Positions 15,107 to 23,414 of a stretch of DNA of 29,452 nucleotides are shown one piece after another. Source of the stretch: Piscirickettsiaceae bacterium. Lineage in GTDB: Bacteria > Pseudomonadota > Gammaproteobacteria > Methylococcales > Cycloclasticaceae. Position numbers and translations under genes: made by a program. Where the stretch lies: NCBI GenBank assembly GCA_002401365.1, contig NVSW01000006.1, positions 1-29,452 on the forward strand, written 5' to 3'. Within the stretch, counting starts at the first letter, position 1; each line of letters starts with the position of its first letter. The notes below the pieces were generated by a model. It saw nothing but the letters and a program-made list of their open reading frames with translations, was not told where the DNA came from and searched no databases.

Positions 15107-15871
15107 TTACACTTTTTTTCGTCTATTAGCCCAGCCCATACCTAAAAGAGCAATAGCCAATAAAGGTAGCGTGTTAGGTGATGGGACGCCTGTTGATGGC
15201 GGGGTGACAGTTTTGCCATAAACTTTCTTTAATTTGAAATAATCATTTCCAACCCAAGCTGAGCCAAAACCAAAAGCGGTATTAGCGGCGGCAACTAGCC
15301 AGTAACTTGACGTTAGCATGCCAGTATTAATGTCATTAGCTGTCCGGCCAGTATTAGTATTACTACTGTCTATATAGCCACCGTTGTAGTATACATCACT
15401 GACAAGTTCCCAGCCGTTGCTTTGCAAGGTGCCGTAAGAGTTGCTGGCGAGATTAGGACCGCCTGCACCGGTGTAACGCAATAAAGAAAAATCTGCATCA
15501 CCACTTACGTAACCCATGTATATACTAGTTAGAGCGATACTTTGGCTAAAAGAAAAAAGGATGGATTCTTTTCTGCCATCGTTATCAGTCGCGTGGTTTG
15601 GGGCTGATTCGCCAATTCCGCTGGGTGATACGCCTAGGCCACCATTAAATTGATTAAGATTTGCACTTTGAAGGTTGCCAGCGCCACCATTACTCGCTGT
15701 GCTGCTTGAAGCCCAAGCGCTTGCCGTTGCGGTAATAGAAGTTCCATTAGGCGTTCCAGTGCTTGCAGGGCTGTTGTTAAATTTCCAACTAAAAGCGGCA
15801 TGCGCAGGCGCTGTTAATGCCAATAGCATCACGCCAGTTGATAATGAAAGAAACGTTGTTTTAATATTCAT
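15107..15871 (-). CDS. XDP1-like exosortase-dependent surface protein (PEP-CTERM variant)
   Basis: From the ATG at 15871 the protein has 254 aa. It has a signal peptide (FLSLSTGVMLLALTAPAHA), a glycine/serine/asparagine-rich body with NQFNGGLGV, PNHATDNDGRKESILFSFS and DADFSLLRYTG as in XDP1 proteins, and a C-terminal sorting signal VPSPNTLPLLAIALLGMGW followed by NRRKK. The tripartite tail (motif, hydrophobic helix, basic end) is what exosortase removes during export to the surface; the usual PEP is PSP here. The longer frame starting at a TTG (15913) is less likely because the signal peptide begins at 15871. A candidate sigma-54 promoter lies at 15914-15930. No exosortase gene is in the window. 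Confidence 0.85.
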   Translation of the reverse strand: MNIKTTFLSLSTGVMLLALTAPAHAAFSWKFNNSPASTGTPNGTSITATASAWASSSTASNGGAGNLQSANLNQFNGGLGVSPSGIGESAPNHATDNDGRKESILFSFSQSIALTSIYMGYVSGDADFSLLRYTGAGGPNLASNSYGTLQSNGWELVSDVYYNGGYIDSSNTNTGRTANDINTGMLTSSYWLVAAANTAFGFGSAWVGNDYFKLKKVYGKTVTPPSTGVPSPNTLPLLAIALLGMGWANRRKKV

Positions 15872-15913
15872 AAGTAATATTCCAGTACAGATATCGATAG
15901 TATATTTAAACAA

Positions 15914-15930
15914 AGCAATTATTAAGCCAA
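15914..15930 (-). promoter_or_regulatory. Candidate sigma-54 (-24/-12) promoter of the XDP1-like gene
   Basis: On the minus strand TTGGCTTAATAATTGCT has GG and GC separated by exactly 10 bases and matches TTGGCACR-N4-TTGCW at all but two positions. It would place the transcript start near 15903, about 30 bases before the ATG. PEP-CTERM genes are known to be linked to the PrsK/PrsR two-component system and sigma-54 promoters. Confidence 0.6.
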
Positions 15931-16011
15931 TTATAAAACTTAGTTTAAAATCAAATAGTTATTAAAAACACGGTAGTGTATGAAACCCATAAGTGTAAAA
16001 TTTACTGACAG

Positions 16012-18489
16012 TTATGGTTGCTTGCCGGTTAGATAGGCTATAAATCGGTCGGTGGGCAAGGGTTTGCTAAATAAGTAACCTTGAAATTGGTTGCAACCAA
16101 ATTGTTTGAGGATAGCAACTTGGCGGTCGGTTTCGGTTCCTTCGGCGATAATGTTTAACCCTAACCCTTGTGCCATAATGATTACGCCCTTCACTATTGC
16201 AATATCGTTTTTGTGTACGGAGATGCCTTGGGTAAAGGACTGGTCTATTTTCAGTTGATCAAACGGTAGCTGCTTAAGGTATGAAAGTGATGAATAACCC
16301 GTGCCAAAGTCATCGATAGACAGATAGAAACCGTTCATTTTTAAAGCATTCATTACCTCTAACGCGGGCTCCATTTGTTTGATGAAGACAGACTCAGTTA
16401 TTTCAAGCATTAAACGCTCTGGTTCAATATTGTGACGTTGCAGTGTTGCAATAAGGGTTACAACAAAATCTGTTTGTAAAAACTGTTTTGCACTGATATT
16501 AACTGCAATATGAGGTAAATGGAGGTTTTTTGTATCCAGTAAATTAATCATTTCGCAGGTTGTATCGATAACCCACTGTCCAATGGGCATAATGAGCCCT
16601 GTTTCTTCTGCCATGGGTATAAAATCATTCGGTGGCACCATGCCTAGGTCTGGGCTGTTCCAGCGAAGTAATGCCTCGGCGCCTATAATTTTATTGTCAC
16701 CCGAAAGCTGTGGTTGGAAGTATAAAGAGAGTTCGTTGTTGGCCAAGGCTGTGCGTAAACAGGTTTCGGTTAGCAAGGAGAGATCAGCGCTTTCTTGCAT
16801 ATTTTGCTCGTAAAAACAAAAGGTGTTTCTACCCGCTTCTTTTGCTTGATACATGGCAGTATCGGCTCTTTTTAGGAGTAATTCACTCGACTCATTTTGG
16901 CCGTTAAATAAGGTAATGCCGATACTGGTTGAGACGAATAGTTCTTGGTTATCTATGGTGTATGGGGTATTGATAGTATTAATAATTTTTTGCGCAATAT
17001 TACGGGCTTTGATAAGTGCTTTTGCTTCGCTCTCATCCTGAGCACTAATAAGAATAACAAATTCGTCACCACCTAATCGTGCCGCGGTATCGGTGTCTCT
17101 GAGTAAAGACTGTAGTTTAATAGCAGTTTGAACCAATAAATCATCGCCTGCAGAATGGCCCAAGGAGTCGTTGATTTGTTTGAATCGATCGAGGTCTAAA
17201 AATAACAATAACCCCGTACGATGATACCGTTTGGCGATAGATAACTCATGTTCTAGACGTTGATGCAGTAGGCGCCGGTTGGGGAGTTCTGTTAAGTGGT
17301 CAAAATATGCGAGTTGCTCCACTTCTTTTTCAGCAAGTTTATCTTTAGTTATATCTGAGAAAAAGGCAACATAATGGGTCGTTTCATCATTTTTGTCTTT
17401 AACCGTCGTAATAGTGTGTTTGGTAAGAAAGACATGGCCGTCCTTGGAGCGGTTCCAAATTTCTCCTGACCACTTGCCGTCATTTTTTATTGCATCCCAG
17501 TATTCTTTTTGGAATGACTCGTCGAGTTGTTCTTCTTGTAAAAATGATATGGGTTTGAGTTGTACATCGGTTTCTGTGTAACCAATAATATTGGTGAACG
17601 CTTCATTAACACGGATGATGAGGCCTTCTTTATTAACAACGATGATGGCGTCATGAGACTGAAATGCGGTGGCCGATATGGTTAATGCTTCTTCATTTTT
17701 CTTTAGTGTCTGGGTTATTTCCTTTAAACGAAGTGCTAACGGTAGTAATAAGGCGATAATGAGTATCAAAATGGTGGCGATACAAACGATTGTGGTTAAT
17801 AAAGAAGCCCCTAAACCTGTGTTAGCGGTTACGGTGGTTAGGGAAAGAGTATATACAACTGCTTTCATCGCGGTAAAGTGCATACCGGATACAGCAACAC
17901 CCATTACCATAGCGCTTAAAACTTGTGATTTATTTAAAAACTGATACGCATCGTGGTTGGTAGCATGAAATTTAATTCTTAAAGCAAGTGTTGCTAAAAC
18001 CACCGCGACAATGATGGATAAAACAAAAATGGGGGTGATGTAACTCATGCCGGCATTCATTTCCATGGCCGCCATGCCGGTATAATGCATCGCACCAACA
18101 CCGCCGCCCAGAATGAAACCGCATAATAAGAGCTTTGATTTGCTATAGGCTTTATGGGTCATTAACCACAATACAGCGCTACTAGCCAGAAAGGCAGGAA
18201 TAATCGAAAGCAGTGTTAACCTTAGGTCATACGTGATTGCTACAGGAAGTATTAGGGCTAATGAGCCGATAAAATGCATGGACCAAATACCAATGCCCAT
18301 CGCTATAGCGCCAAATATCGTCCATAAAATTTCATGAAAACGATGACGGCTCGAATAGATGCGCTCAGATACTCCAAACGCGGTATAGGAACCAATGATA
18401 GCAATTACTACCGACAATACGATTAAATAATAATCGTATTGTTTGGTTAATATATCCTCAGGAATGGATTGAAGGCTAATAAAGTTCAT
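16012..18489 (-). CDS. MHYT-PAS-GGDEF-EAL bifunctional c-di-GMP enzyme
   Basis: The 825-aa inner-membrane protein starts with a seven-helix MHYT sensor domain (about 20-250) bearing SMHFIG (70-75), AMHYTGM (133-139) and GMHFTAM (202-208), thought to bind metal and sense a gas or redox signal. A PAS domain follows (about 265-385). Then come a GGDEF domain with intact GGDEF (473-477) and inhibitory site RDTD (464-467), and an EAL domain with EALLRW (605-610), DDFGTGYSSLSYLK and KIDQSF. Both catalytic sets look complete, so it may make or break down c-di-GMP depending on signal. Monocistronic; it is divergent from the exporter operon. Confidence 0.95.
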   Translation of the reverse strand: MNFISLQSIPEDILTKQYDYYLIVLSVVIAIIGSYTAFGVSERIYSSRHRFHEILWTIFGAIAMGIGIWSMHFIGSLALILPVAITYDLRLTLLSIIPAFLASSAVLWLMTHKAYSKSKLLLCGFILGGGVGAMHYTGMAAMEMNAGMSYITPIFVLSIIVAVVLATLALRIKFHATNHDAYQFLNKSQVLSAMVMGVAVSGMHFTAMKAVVYTLSLTTVTANTGLGASLLTTIVCIATILILIIALLLPLALRLKEITQTLKKNEEALTISATAFQSHDAIIVVNKEGLIIRVNEAFTNIIGYTETDVQLKPISFLQEEQLDESFQKEYWDAIKNDGKWSGEIWNRSKDGHVFLTKHTITTVKDKNDETTHYVAFFSDITKDKLAEKEVEQLAYFDHLTELPNRRLLHQRLEHELSIAKRYHRTGLLLFLDLDRFKQINDSLGHSAGDDLLVQTAIKLQSLLRDTDTAARLGGDEFVILISAQDESEAKALIKARNIAQKIINTINTPYTIDNQELFVSTSIGITLFNGQNESSELLLKRADTAMYQAKEAGRNTFCFYEQNMQESADLSLLTETCLRTALANNELSLYFQPQLSGDNKIIGAEALLRWNSPDLGMVPPNDFIPMAEETGLIMPIGQWVIDTTCEMINLLDTKNLHLPHIAVNISAKQFLQTDFVVTLIATLQRHNIEPERLMLEITESVFIKQMEPALEVMNALKMNGFYLSIDDFGTGYSSLSYLKQLPFDQLKIDQSFTQGISVHKNDIAIVKGVIIMAQGLGLNIIAEGTETDRQVAILKQFGCNQFQGYLFSKPLPTDRFIAYLTGKQP

Positions 18490-18664
18490 TTAGTATGCTG
18501 TTTGCACTGTTCTAATTATTAATTTAAGTGTAGTCAAAAAAATTATAAATACACGAGTAATAGAGACTTTTCAGGCTTTATTTCAAGGTTATAAAATAAG
18601 CCTAAGTATCTGAGTGGTATGTTATTGTTTGATAAACTAAGCAGGCATGACTGGATATTTATAG

Positions 18665-19804
18665 ATGATGAGAAATAAAGTTTTTTGGATTATTCTGATA
18701 TTCTTGCTAGCAGGGCTAGCTGTTTATCTGTTTAAGTCGGAAACCCCAATTAAGGTCCGTTTGACAACTGTTAGCAAAGGGCAGGTGGATTTAACTGTAT
18801 CCAATACACGTGCAGGCACCATAAAGGCCTGTAACCGTTCACGGTTATCGTTGCCTATTGGTGGCCAGATTGCGGCGCTATTTATTACCGAGGGTGACCA
18901 CGTTAAAAAAGACCAAGTTCTAATTCGGCTGTGGAATAAAGACCAACAGGCTCGCTATGCAGAAGCAAAGGCAAACGTGGTGGTTACTCAACTTGCGGCA
19001 ATAGAAAGTTGTCGTTTGGCAGCGTTAAATAGTCGTGAGCAAAAACGGTTAGCGGGTTTGGCAGCTAAAAAGCTAGTGTCGGTCGAGCGGTTGGATACAG
19101 CAACGACGCAAATGGCTATTTCTGCGGCGAGCTGTAAAAAAGCAAAGGCAACTATTAATAGCGCTAAGGCCGCGCTTCAGTTACAGGCGGCAATGTTAGA
19201 AAAAACAGAATTAACCGCGCCATTTGCAGGTGTTATCGCGGAAATTAATGGTGAAGTTGGCGAATATATTACGCCATCGCCTTCGGGTGTGGCGACGCCT
19301 CCAGCGGTTGATTTAATAGCAGATGGTTGCTTGTATGTTAGCGCGCCAGTGGATGAGGTGGAGGCGGCGAAAATTCAGCAAGGAATGGCGGTTAACGTGA
19401 CGCTAGATGCATTTCGTGGAGAAACCATGGCCGGAGAGGTGACGCGAATTGCGCCGTATGTGAAGGAGCTGGAAAAGCAGGCGCGAACGGTAGATATTGA
19501 TGTTAAATTGCTAGATAAAAGCCAGCAACAGCGGTTATTGATAGGTTACAGCGCTGACATTGACGTTATTATTGAACAACAAACCAATACCCTAAGGCTA
19601 CCGACAGAAACGGTGATTGATGGTAATAGTGTGCTTTTGTATGAAGTATCTAGTGGCACATTATTGCTGAAAGAATTTACCCCTGGTATTAGCAATTGGC
19701 GTTATACCGAAGTTAAAGAAGGTTTGTCTGATGGCGATAGAGTGTTGCTCACTCTTGACGTGGATGGTGCTGTAGACGGGGCATCTGTCACCGTGGAAGA
19801 ATGA
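18665..19804 (+). CDS. HlyD/MacA-like periplasmic adaptor of an ABC exporter
   Basis: The 379-aa protein has one N-terminal membrane anchor (residues 6-23). Split barrel-sandwich halves follow (LPIGGQIAALFITEGDHVKK, about 63-82, and TAPFAGVIAEINGEVGEYI, about 188-206), with a coiled-coil hairpin between them (about 93-185) and beta-barrel and membrane-proximal parts after. It would bridge the inner-membrane ABC permeases to an outer-membrane channel, which is not encoded nearby. Its stop overlaps the ATPase start (ATGA). It heads a six-gene operon. The start is one of two adjacent ATG codons with a weak ribosome site. Confidence 0.92.
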   Translation: MMRNKVFWIILIFLLAGLAVYLFKSETPIKVRLTTVSKGQVDLTVSNTRAGTIKACNRSRLSLPIGGQIAALFITEGDHVKKDQVLIRLWNKDQQARYAEAKANVVVTQLAAIESCRLAALNSREQKRLAGLAAKKLVSVERLDTATTQMAISAASCKKAKATINSAKAALQLQAAMLEKTELTAPFAGVIAEINGEVGEYITPSPSGVATPPAVDLIADGCLYVSAPVDEVEAAKIQQGMAVNVTLDAFRGETMAGEVTRIAPYVKELEKQARTVDIDVKLLDKSQQQRLLIGYSADIDVIIEQQTNTLRLPTETVIDGNSVLLYEVSSGTLLLKEFTPGISNWRYTEVKEGLSDGDRVLLTLDVDGAVDGASVTVEE

Positions 19805-20460
19805 TTGAGTTAAATCATTTAGAGAAAACTTTTCAGATAGGCGAGCAAACGGTTCATGCCTTAGACAATGTATCGTTAAATATTTCTAGCGGTGAGTATA
19901 TTGCGGTAATGGGACCATCTGGCTCTGGAAAGTCCACATTGATGAATATTTTGGGCCTTCTGGATAGAGCCGATTCGGGGCAATATTTGCTGGACGGGGT
20001 TAATGTGTCAAATTTAACGGAGGCAGAACGGACGCGTGTGCGCAGTGAGAAAATTGGTTTTGTGTTTCAATCATATCACTTGATTCCGCGATTGACCGCA
20101 CGTGAGAATATTGAGTTACCAATGGTATTAGCGGGTATTGCAGCCAAGCAACGTACCTTGAAAGTTGACGAAGTATTAGAAAAATTATCATTAGTTGATC
20201 GCGCACACCATAGTCCAAACCAGCTGTCAGGCGGGCAACGTCAGCGTGTTGCGATTGGTCGAGCAATTGTGATGAAACCCAGTATTTTGCTGGCAGATGA
20301 GCCGACGGGAAACCTCGATTCTAAATCAGGTGCGGAAGTGACACAACTACTCGAGTCGTTAAATGAAGAGGGGATTACGTTAATCGTGGTGACCCATGAC
20401 AAGGCGATGGGCGATCGAGCAAAGCGTCAATTGCATATGCTAGATGGGCGCATTGCCTAG
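19801..20460 (+). CDS. MacB/LolD-type ABC transporter ATPase
   Basis: The 219-aa cytoplasmic ATPase has all motifs: Walker A GPSGSGKST (38-46), Q-loop near FVFQSYHLIPRLTA, signature LSGGQRQ (142-148), Walker B ILLADEPTGNLDS with D166-E167, and H199 in VTHD. Length and motifs match the MacB ATPase domain, LolD and other mechanotransmission-type exporters. It is translationally coupled to the adaptor and is followed after 5 bases by the first permease. The exported substrate is unknown; antibiotics, peptides and lipoproteins are known for relatives. Confidence 0.95.
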   Translation: MIELNHLEKTFQIGEQTVHALDNVSLNISSGEYIAVMGPSGSGKSTLMNILGLLDRADSGQYLLDGVNVSNLTEAERTRVRSEKIGFVFQSYHLIPRLTARENIELPMVLAGIAAKQRTLKVDEVLEKLSLVDRAHHSPNQLSGGQRQRVAIGRAIVMKPSILLADEPTGNLDSKSGAEVTQLLESLNEEGITLIVVTHDKAMGDRAKRQLHMLDGRIA

Positions 20461-20465
20461 TTAAT

Positions 20466-21689
20466 ATGTATTGGACAGATATTGTTGATTTTGTCGTGCA
20501 GGTGCTGAATCGGCAACGTTTTCGCACCCTTGTGTTATGGGTAGCAATAGCAATAGGCGTGGTTGCGGTTAATTTATTAACGGCATTGGGAGAGGGTGCC
20601 AAGTCATATGTGGTGGATGAGTTCAGTGTGTTAGGGCGCAATACACTAATAACCTTACCCGGAAAAAAGGAAACTAAAGGCGGCATGCCCCCGCTTACAG
20701 GGGAGTCACCGCGCCCGCTTACATTGAAAGATATGCAGGCTGTTTCGAGGTTGTCGGGGGTTAAAGCAGTAGCGCCGTTAGTGCTCGGTAACCTTGAAGT
20801 GTCTTACGCAGGCAAACTGCGCGAGGTTCTAACAATGGGCAGTAATCGGGCTTTCTTTGCTATCAGGCATTTAGAGGTTGGGCAAGGGCGAATATTGTCC
20901 GACCTTCCTTACAATAAAGGTGAGGCGGTGTGTGTTATTGGTAATAAGTTGAGCCGCGAGTTATTTGCAGGAAAGCCGGCTTTAGGTGAATGGGTTAGGG
21001 CAGGGGATAGGCGATTTCGTGTCATAGGCATACTGAAAGAAGGTGGCACCAGTTTTGGTTTTGACATGAATGACGTGATCATTATTCCGGTGGTGAATGC
21101 CCAGTCGCTGTTTAACAAAGAGGGCTTGTTTAGATTGTTTACTGAGGTGCGATCCCAACATGAGCTTAATACCGTAAAAGCTAAGATTATTTCACTCATC
21201 AAAAAACGTCACGAAGGCGAGGAAGACGTGACGGTTATTTCACAAGATGCAATGCTTAGTTCGGTGCAAAATATCTTAGACACGCTAACCTATGCGGTGA
21301 CGGGCATTGCTTCAATTAGTATGTTGGTGGCGGGGATATTAATTATGAATATGATGATTATTACCGTTTCACAACGCACCAAAGAAATTGGCCTATTAAA
21401 AGCGCTGGGCGCCACCTCAGCAATAGTACGACAGTTGTTTTTATACGAAGCCGGCTTGATTGCCACCGTTGCTGCAATAACAGGATTGCTATTTAGCCAC
21501 CTCGTATTAGCACTGGCGAATGGTTATTTCGACGATATTCAATTTCACTCCCCTTGGTGGTCGCAGCTCGGCTCGGTACTGTTAGCGGTAGTTTTTGCGT
21601 TGTTATTTGCCTGGATACCAGCACAAAGAGCTGCATCGCTAGCACCCGTTGAAGCGTTACAAGGCAAACAGCAAAGGAGTGAAGAATGA
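20466..21689 (+). CDS. MacB/FtsX-type ABC permease (first of two)
   Basis: The 407-aa protein has the FtsX-type layout: a membrane helix near 18-38, a large periplasmic MacB_PCD domain (about 45-240), and three C-terminal helices (about 272-300, 320-345, 365-390) with the conserved QRTKEIGLLKALGAT loop and a final PVEALQG. It should pair with the second permease and the ATPase as a heterodimer that moves substrate to the adaptor by mechanotransmission. Its ribosome site is weak. Its stop overlaps the next start by 4 bases. Confidence 0.92.
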   Translation: MYWTDIVDFVVQVLNRQRFRTLVLWVAIAIGVVAVNLLTALGEGAKSYVVDEFSVLGRNTLITLPGKKETKGGMPPLTGESPRPLTLKDMQAVSRLSGVKAVAPLVLGNLEVSYAGKLREVLTMGSNRAFFAIRHLEVGQGRILSDLPYNKGEAVCVIGNKLSRELFAGKPALGEWVRAGDRRFRVIGILKEGGTSFGFDMNDVIIIPVVNAQSLFNKEGLFRLFTEVRSQHELNTVKAKIISLIKKRHEGEEDVTVISQDAMLSSVQNILDTLTYAVTGIASISMLVAGILIMNMMIITVSQRTKEIGLLKALGATSAIVRQLFLYEAGLIATVAAITGLLFSHLVLALANGYFDDIQFHSPWWSQLGSVLLAVVFALLFAWIPAQRAASLAPVEALQGKQQRSEE

Positions 21690-22879
21690 ACCTACTGGAT
21701 GGTAGCAAGTGGGTTATTGGTGCAGTAGTTGGTCATCGCTCCAGAAGCTTTCTAACAGCTCTAGGAATGGCGATAGGGATTATGTCGGTCACCCTGTTAA
21801 CAGCAATTGGTGAAGGGGTTCAGCAGTACGTGCTGGATAACTTCTCCCAATTTGGTGCGCGTATTATCGCCATTAACCCGGGTTTAAAAGAAACTCATGG
21901 CTCAGGTGGCTTATTGTCCACTGTAAGGCCACTAACGTTGGCTGATGCAGAGGCTCTAAAGAAATTGCCTGGGGTAGAAAAAGTTGTGCCTGTTGTGCAG
22001 GGTTCGGGCTCTATCGAGTATGTAAAGTTACAACGAAGCGGTGTTATATTAGGCGTAGGGCCTGATATGAGTGAAGCTTGGGGGTTTAAAATTTCCTTGG
22101 GCCGCTTCTTTTCAGGTAGGGTTAGGCATTCGCGTGCAATAGCAGTGTTGGGCTATACCATGCGTAAAGAATTATTTGGCGATGCCAACCCATTAGGGCA
22201 GACAATTCGGGTTGGCGGGCAGCGGTTTAGGGTGATTGGTGCAGTTGAGAAAAAAGGCCAAATGCTAGGTATCGATTTAGATGACGTGGTGTATATTCCT
22301 GCACAAAAAGCCTTGCAGATGTTTAATCGTGAGTCGTTAATGGAAATAGATGTCGTATTTTCAGCTAACACAAGTTTAAAGACGGTTGAAAAACGTATTC
22401 ATAAAACAATGTTCGAGCGACATGGGCGTGAAGATGTCACGTTAACCTCACAAAATGACATGTTAGAGTCGATGGGTAAAATACTTAATATTCTGAAAAT
22501 ATCGGTAGCTGCGCTGGGCGGTATTTCGTTGTTGGTAGGCTCGGTTGGTATCCTCGCCATTATGACGACCACAGTAAGAGAAAGAACCGCAGAAATTGGC
22601 CTATTACGGGCGATTGGTGCGGAAAAACACGTTATTCTTCGTTTGTTCTTGAGCGAGGCGGTTGTGTTGGCTATTTTTGGAGGGGCCTTGGGGATTGTTT
22701 TGTTGTTAGTAATAACGCTTGCATTCCATATATTTTTACCCGGCCTGCCCATCACTTTTAATGTGTACTTCTTGTTTTTGGCATTATTTGTGTCAGCATT
22801 TATAGGCTTGTTAGCAGGTGTTTTGCCTGCAATAAGGGCGTCTAATATGGATCCTATTCAAGCGTTGCATTCAGAATGA
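21686..22879 (+). CDS. MacB/FtsX-type ABC permease (second of two)
   Basis: The 397-aa protein is a paralogue of the preceding gene product with the same order: N-terminal helix, MacB_PCD periplasmic domain and three C-terminal helices, with RERTAEIGLLRAIGAE and a terminal MDPIQALHSE. A strong GGAG precedes the overlapping ATG. Two different permeases imply a heterodimeric exporter rather than the MacB homodimer. A 62-base gap with three tandem AGTTGACT units separates it from the pseudopilin gene. Confidence 0.92.
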   Translation: MNLLDGSKWVIGAVVGHRSRSFLTALGMAIGIMSVTLLTAIGEGVQQYVLDNFSQFGARIIAINPGLKETHGSGGLLSTVRPLTLADAEALKKLPGVEKVVPVVQGSGSIEYVKLQRSGVILGVGPDMSEAWGFKISLGRFFSGRVRHSRAIAVLGYTMRKELFGDANPLGQTIRVGGQRFRVIGAVEKKGQMLGIDLDDVVYIPAQKALQMFNRESLMEIDVVFSANTSLKTVEKRIHKTMFERHGREDVTLTSQNDMLESMGKILNILKISVAALGGISLLVGSVGILAIMTTTVRERTAEIGLLRAIGAEKHVILRLFLSEAVVLAIFGGALGIVLLLVITLAFHIFLPGLPITFNVYFLFLALFVSAFIGLLAGVLPAIRASNMDPIQALHSE

Positions 22880-22882
22880 GTT

Positions 22883-22906
22883 AGTTGACTAGTTGACTAG
22901 TTGACT
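22883..22906 (+). repeat. Three tandem AGTTGACT units
   Basis: An 8-bp unit is repeated exactly three times, starting 4 bases after the permease stop and ending 35 bases before the pseudopilin ATG. TTGACT resembles a -35 element and could seed a promoter for the two downstream genes; this is speculative. Copy-number slippage is plausible. Confidence 0.7.
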
Positions 22907-22941
22907 TTATGTACTATCTTTATTTATATGAAGATGCATAA

Positions 22942-23403
22942 ATGAAGTATAAAAATAGGTTGCATACGTTTAAGGGGTTTACTCTAATAGAGTTGTTATC
23001 CGTCGTTGCTATTATCGGAATATTAGCCAGTTTGGGTCAAGCGGCCTATTATTCCTATGTTGAGAGAACAAGCAATATATTAGTGATAGCAGAGATGTCC
23101 ACTTTACAAGACAAGATTGATCAATATGTTATTGTACATGGTTCGTTACCGCCTGATTTAAGCGTATTTGGAAGCCCTATGGATCCATGGGGTAACCCTT
23201 ATCAATATACAAACTTTGAAACAATAAGTGGTAATGGACTTAAGCGAAAAGATCATAGTTTGGTGCCGATTAATACTGACTACGATCTGTTTAGCATGGG
23301 CCCAGATGGGCGAAGTAGCCCACCGTTAACGGCCCGACACAGTAGAGACGACATTATTAGAGCGAATAATGGTGCTTTCTTCGGTGTGGCATCGAGTTTT
23401 TAA
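22942..23403 (+). CDS. GspG-like type II pseudopilin / prepilin-type protein
   Basis: The 153-aa protein carries a type IV prepilin leader: KG (11-12) before FTLIELLSVVAIIGILASLG, cleaved after G12, with E17 at mature position 5. The C-terminal domain has DPWGNPYQY and DYDLFSMGPDGRSS, the major-pseudopilin (GspG) signature with its calcium-binding acidic residues, then SRDDIIRANNGAFFG. It would be processed by PilD and assemble into a short pseudopilus. No other type II secretion genes are nearby. It lies 62 bases after the exporter permease and 11 bases before a c-di-GMP enzyme gene, apparently in one operon. Confidence 0.88.
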   Translation: MKYKNRLHTFKGFTLIELLSVVAIIGILASLGQAAYYSYVERTSNILVIAEMSTLQDKIDQYVIVHGSLPPDLSVFGSPMDPWGNPYQYTNFETISGNGLKRKDHSLVPINTDYDLFSMGPDGRSSPPLTARHSRDDIIRANNGAFFGVASSF

Positions 23404-23414
23404 TAGGCAGCTTA

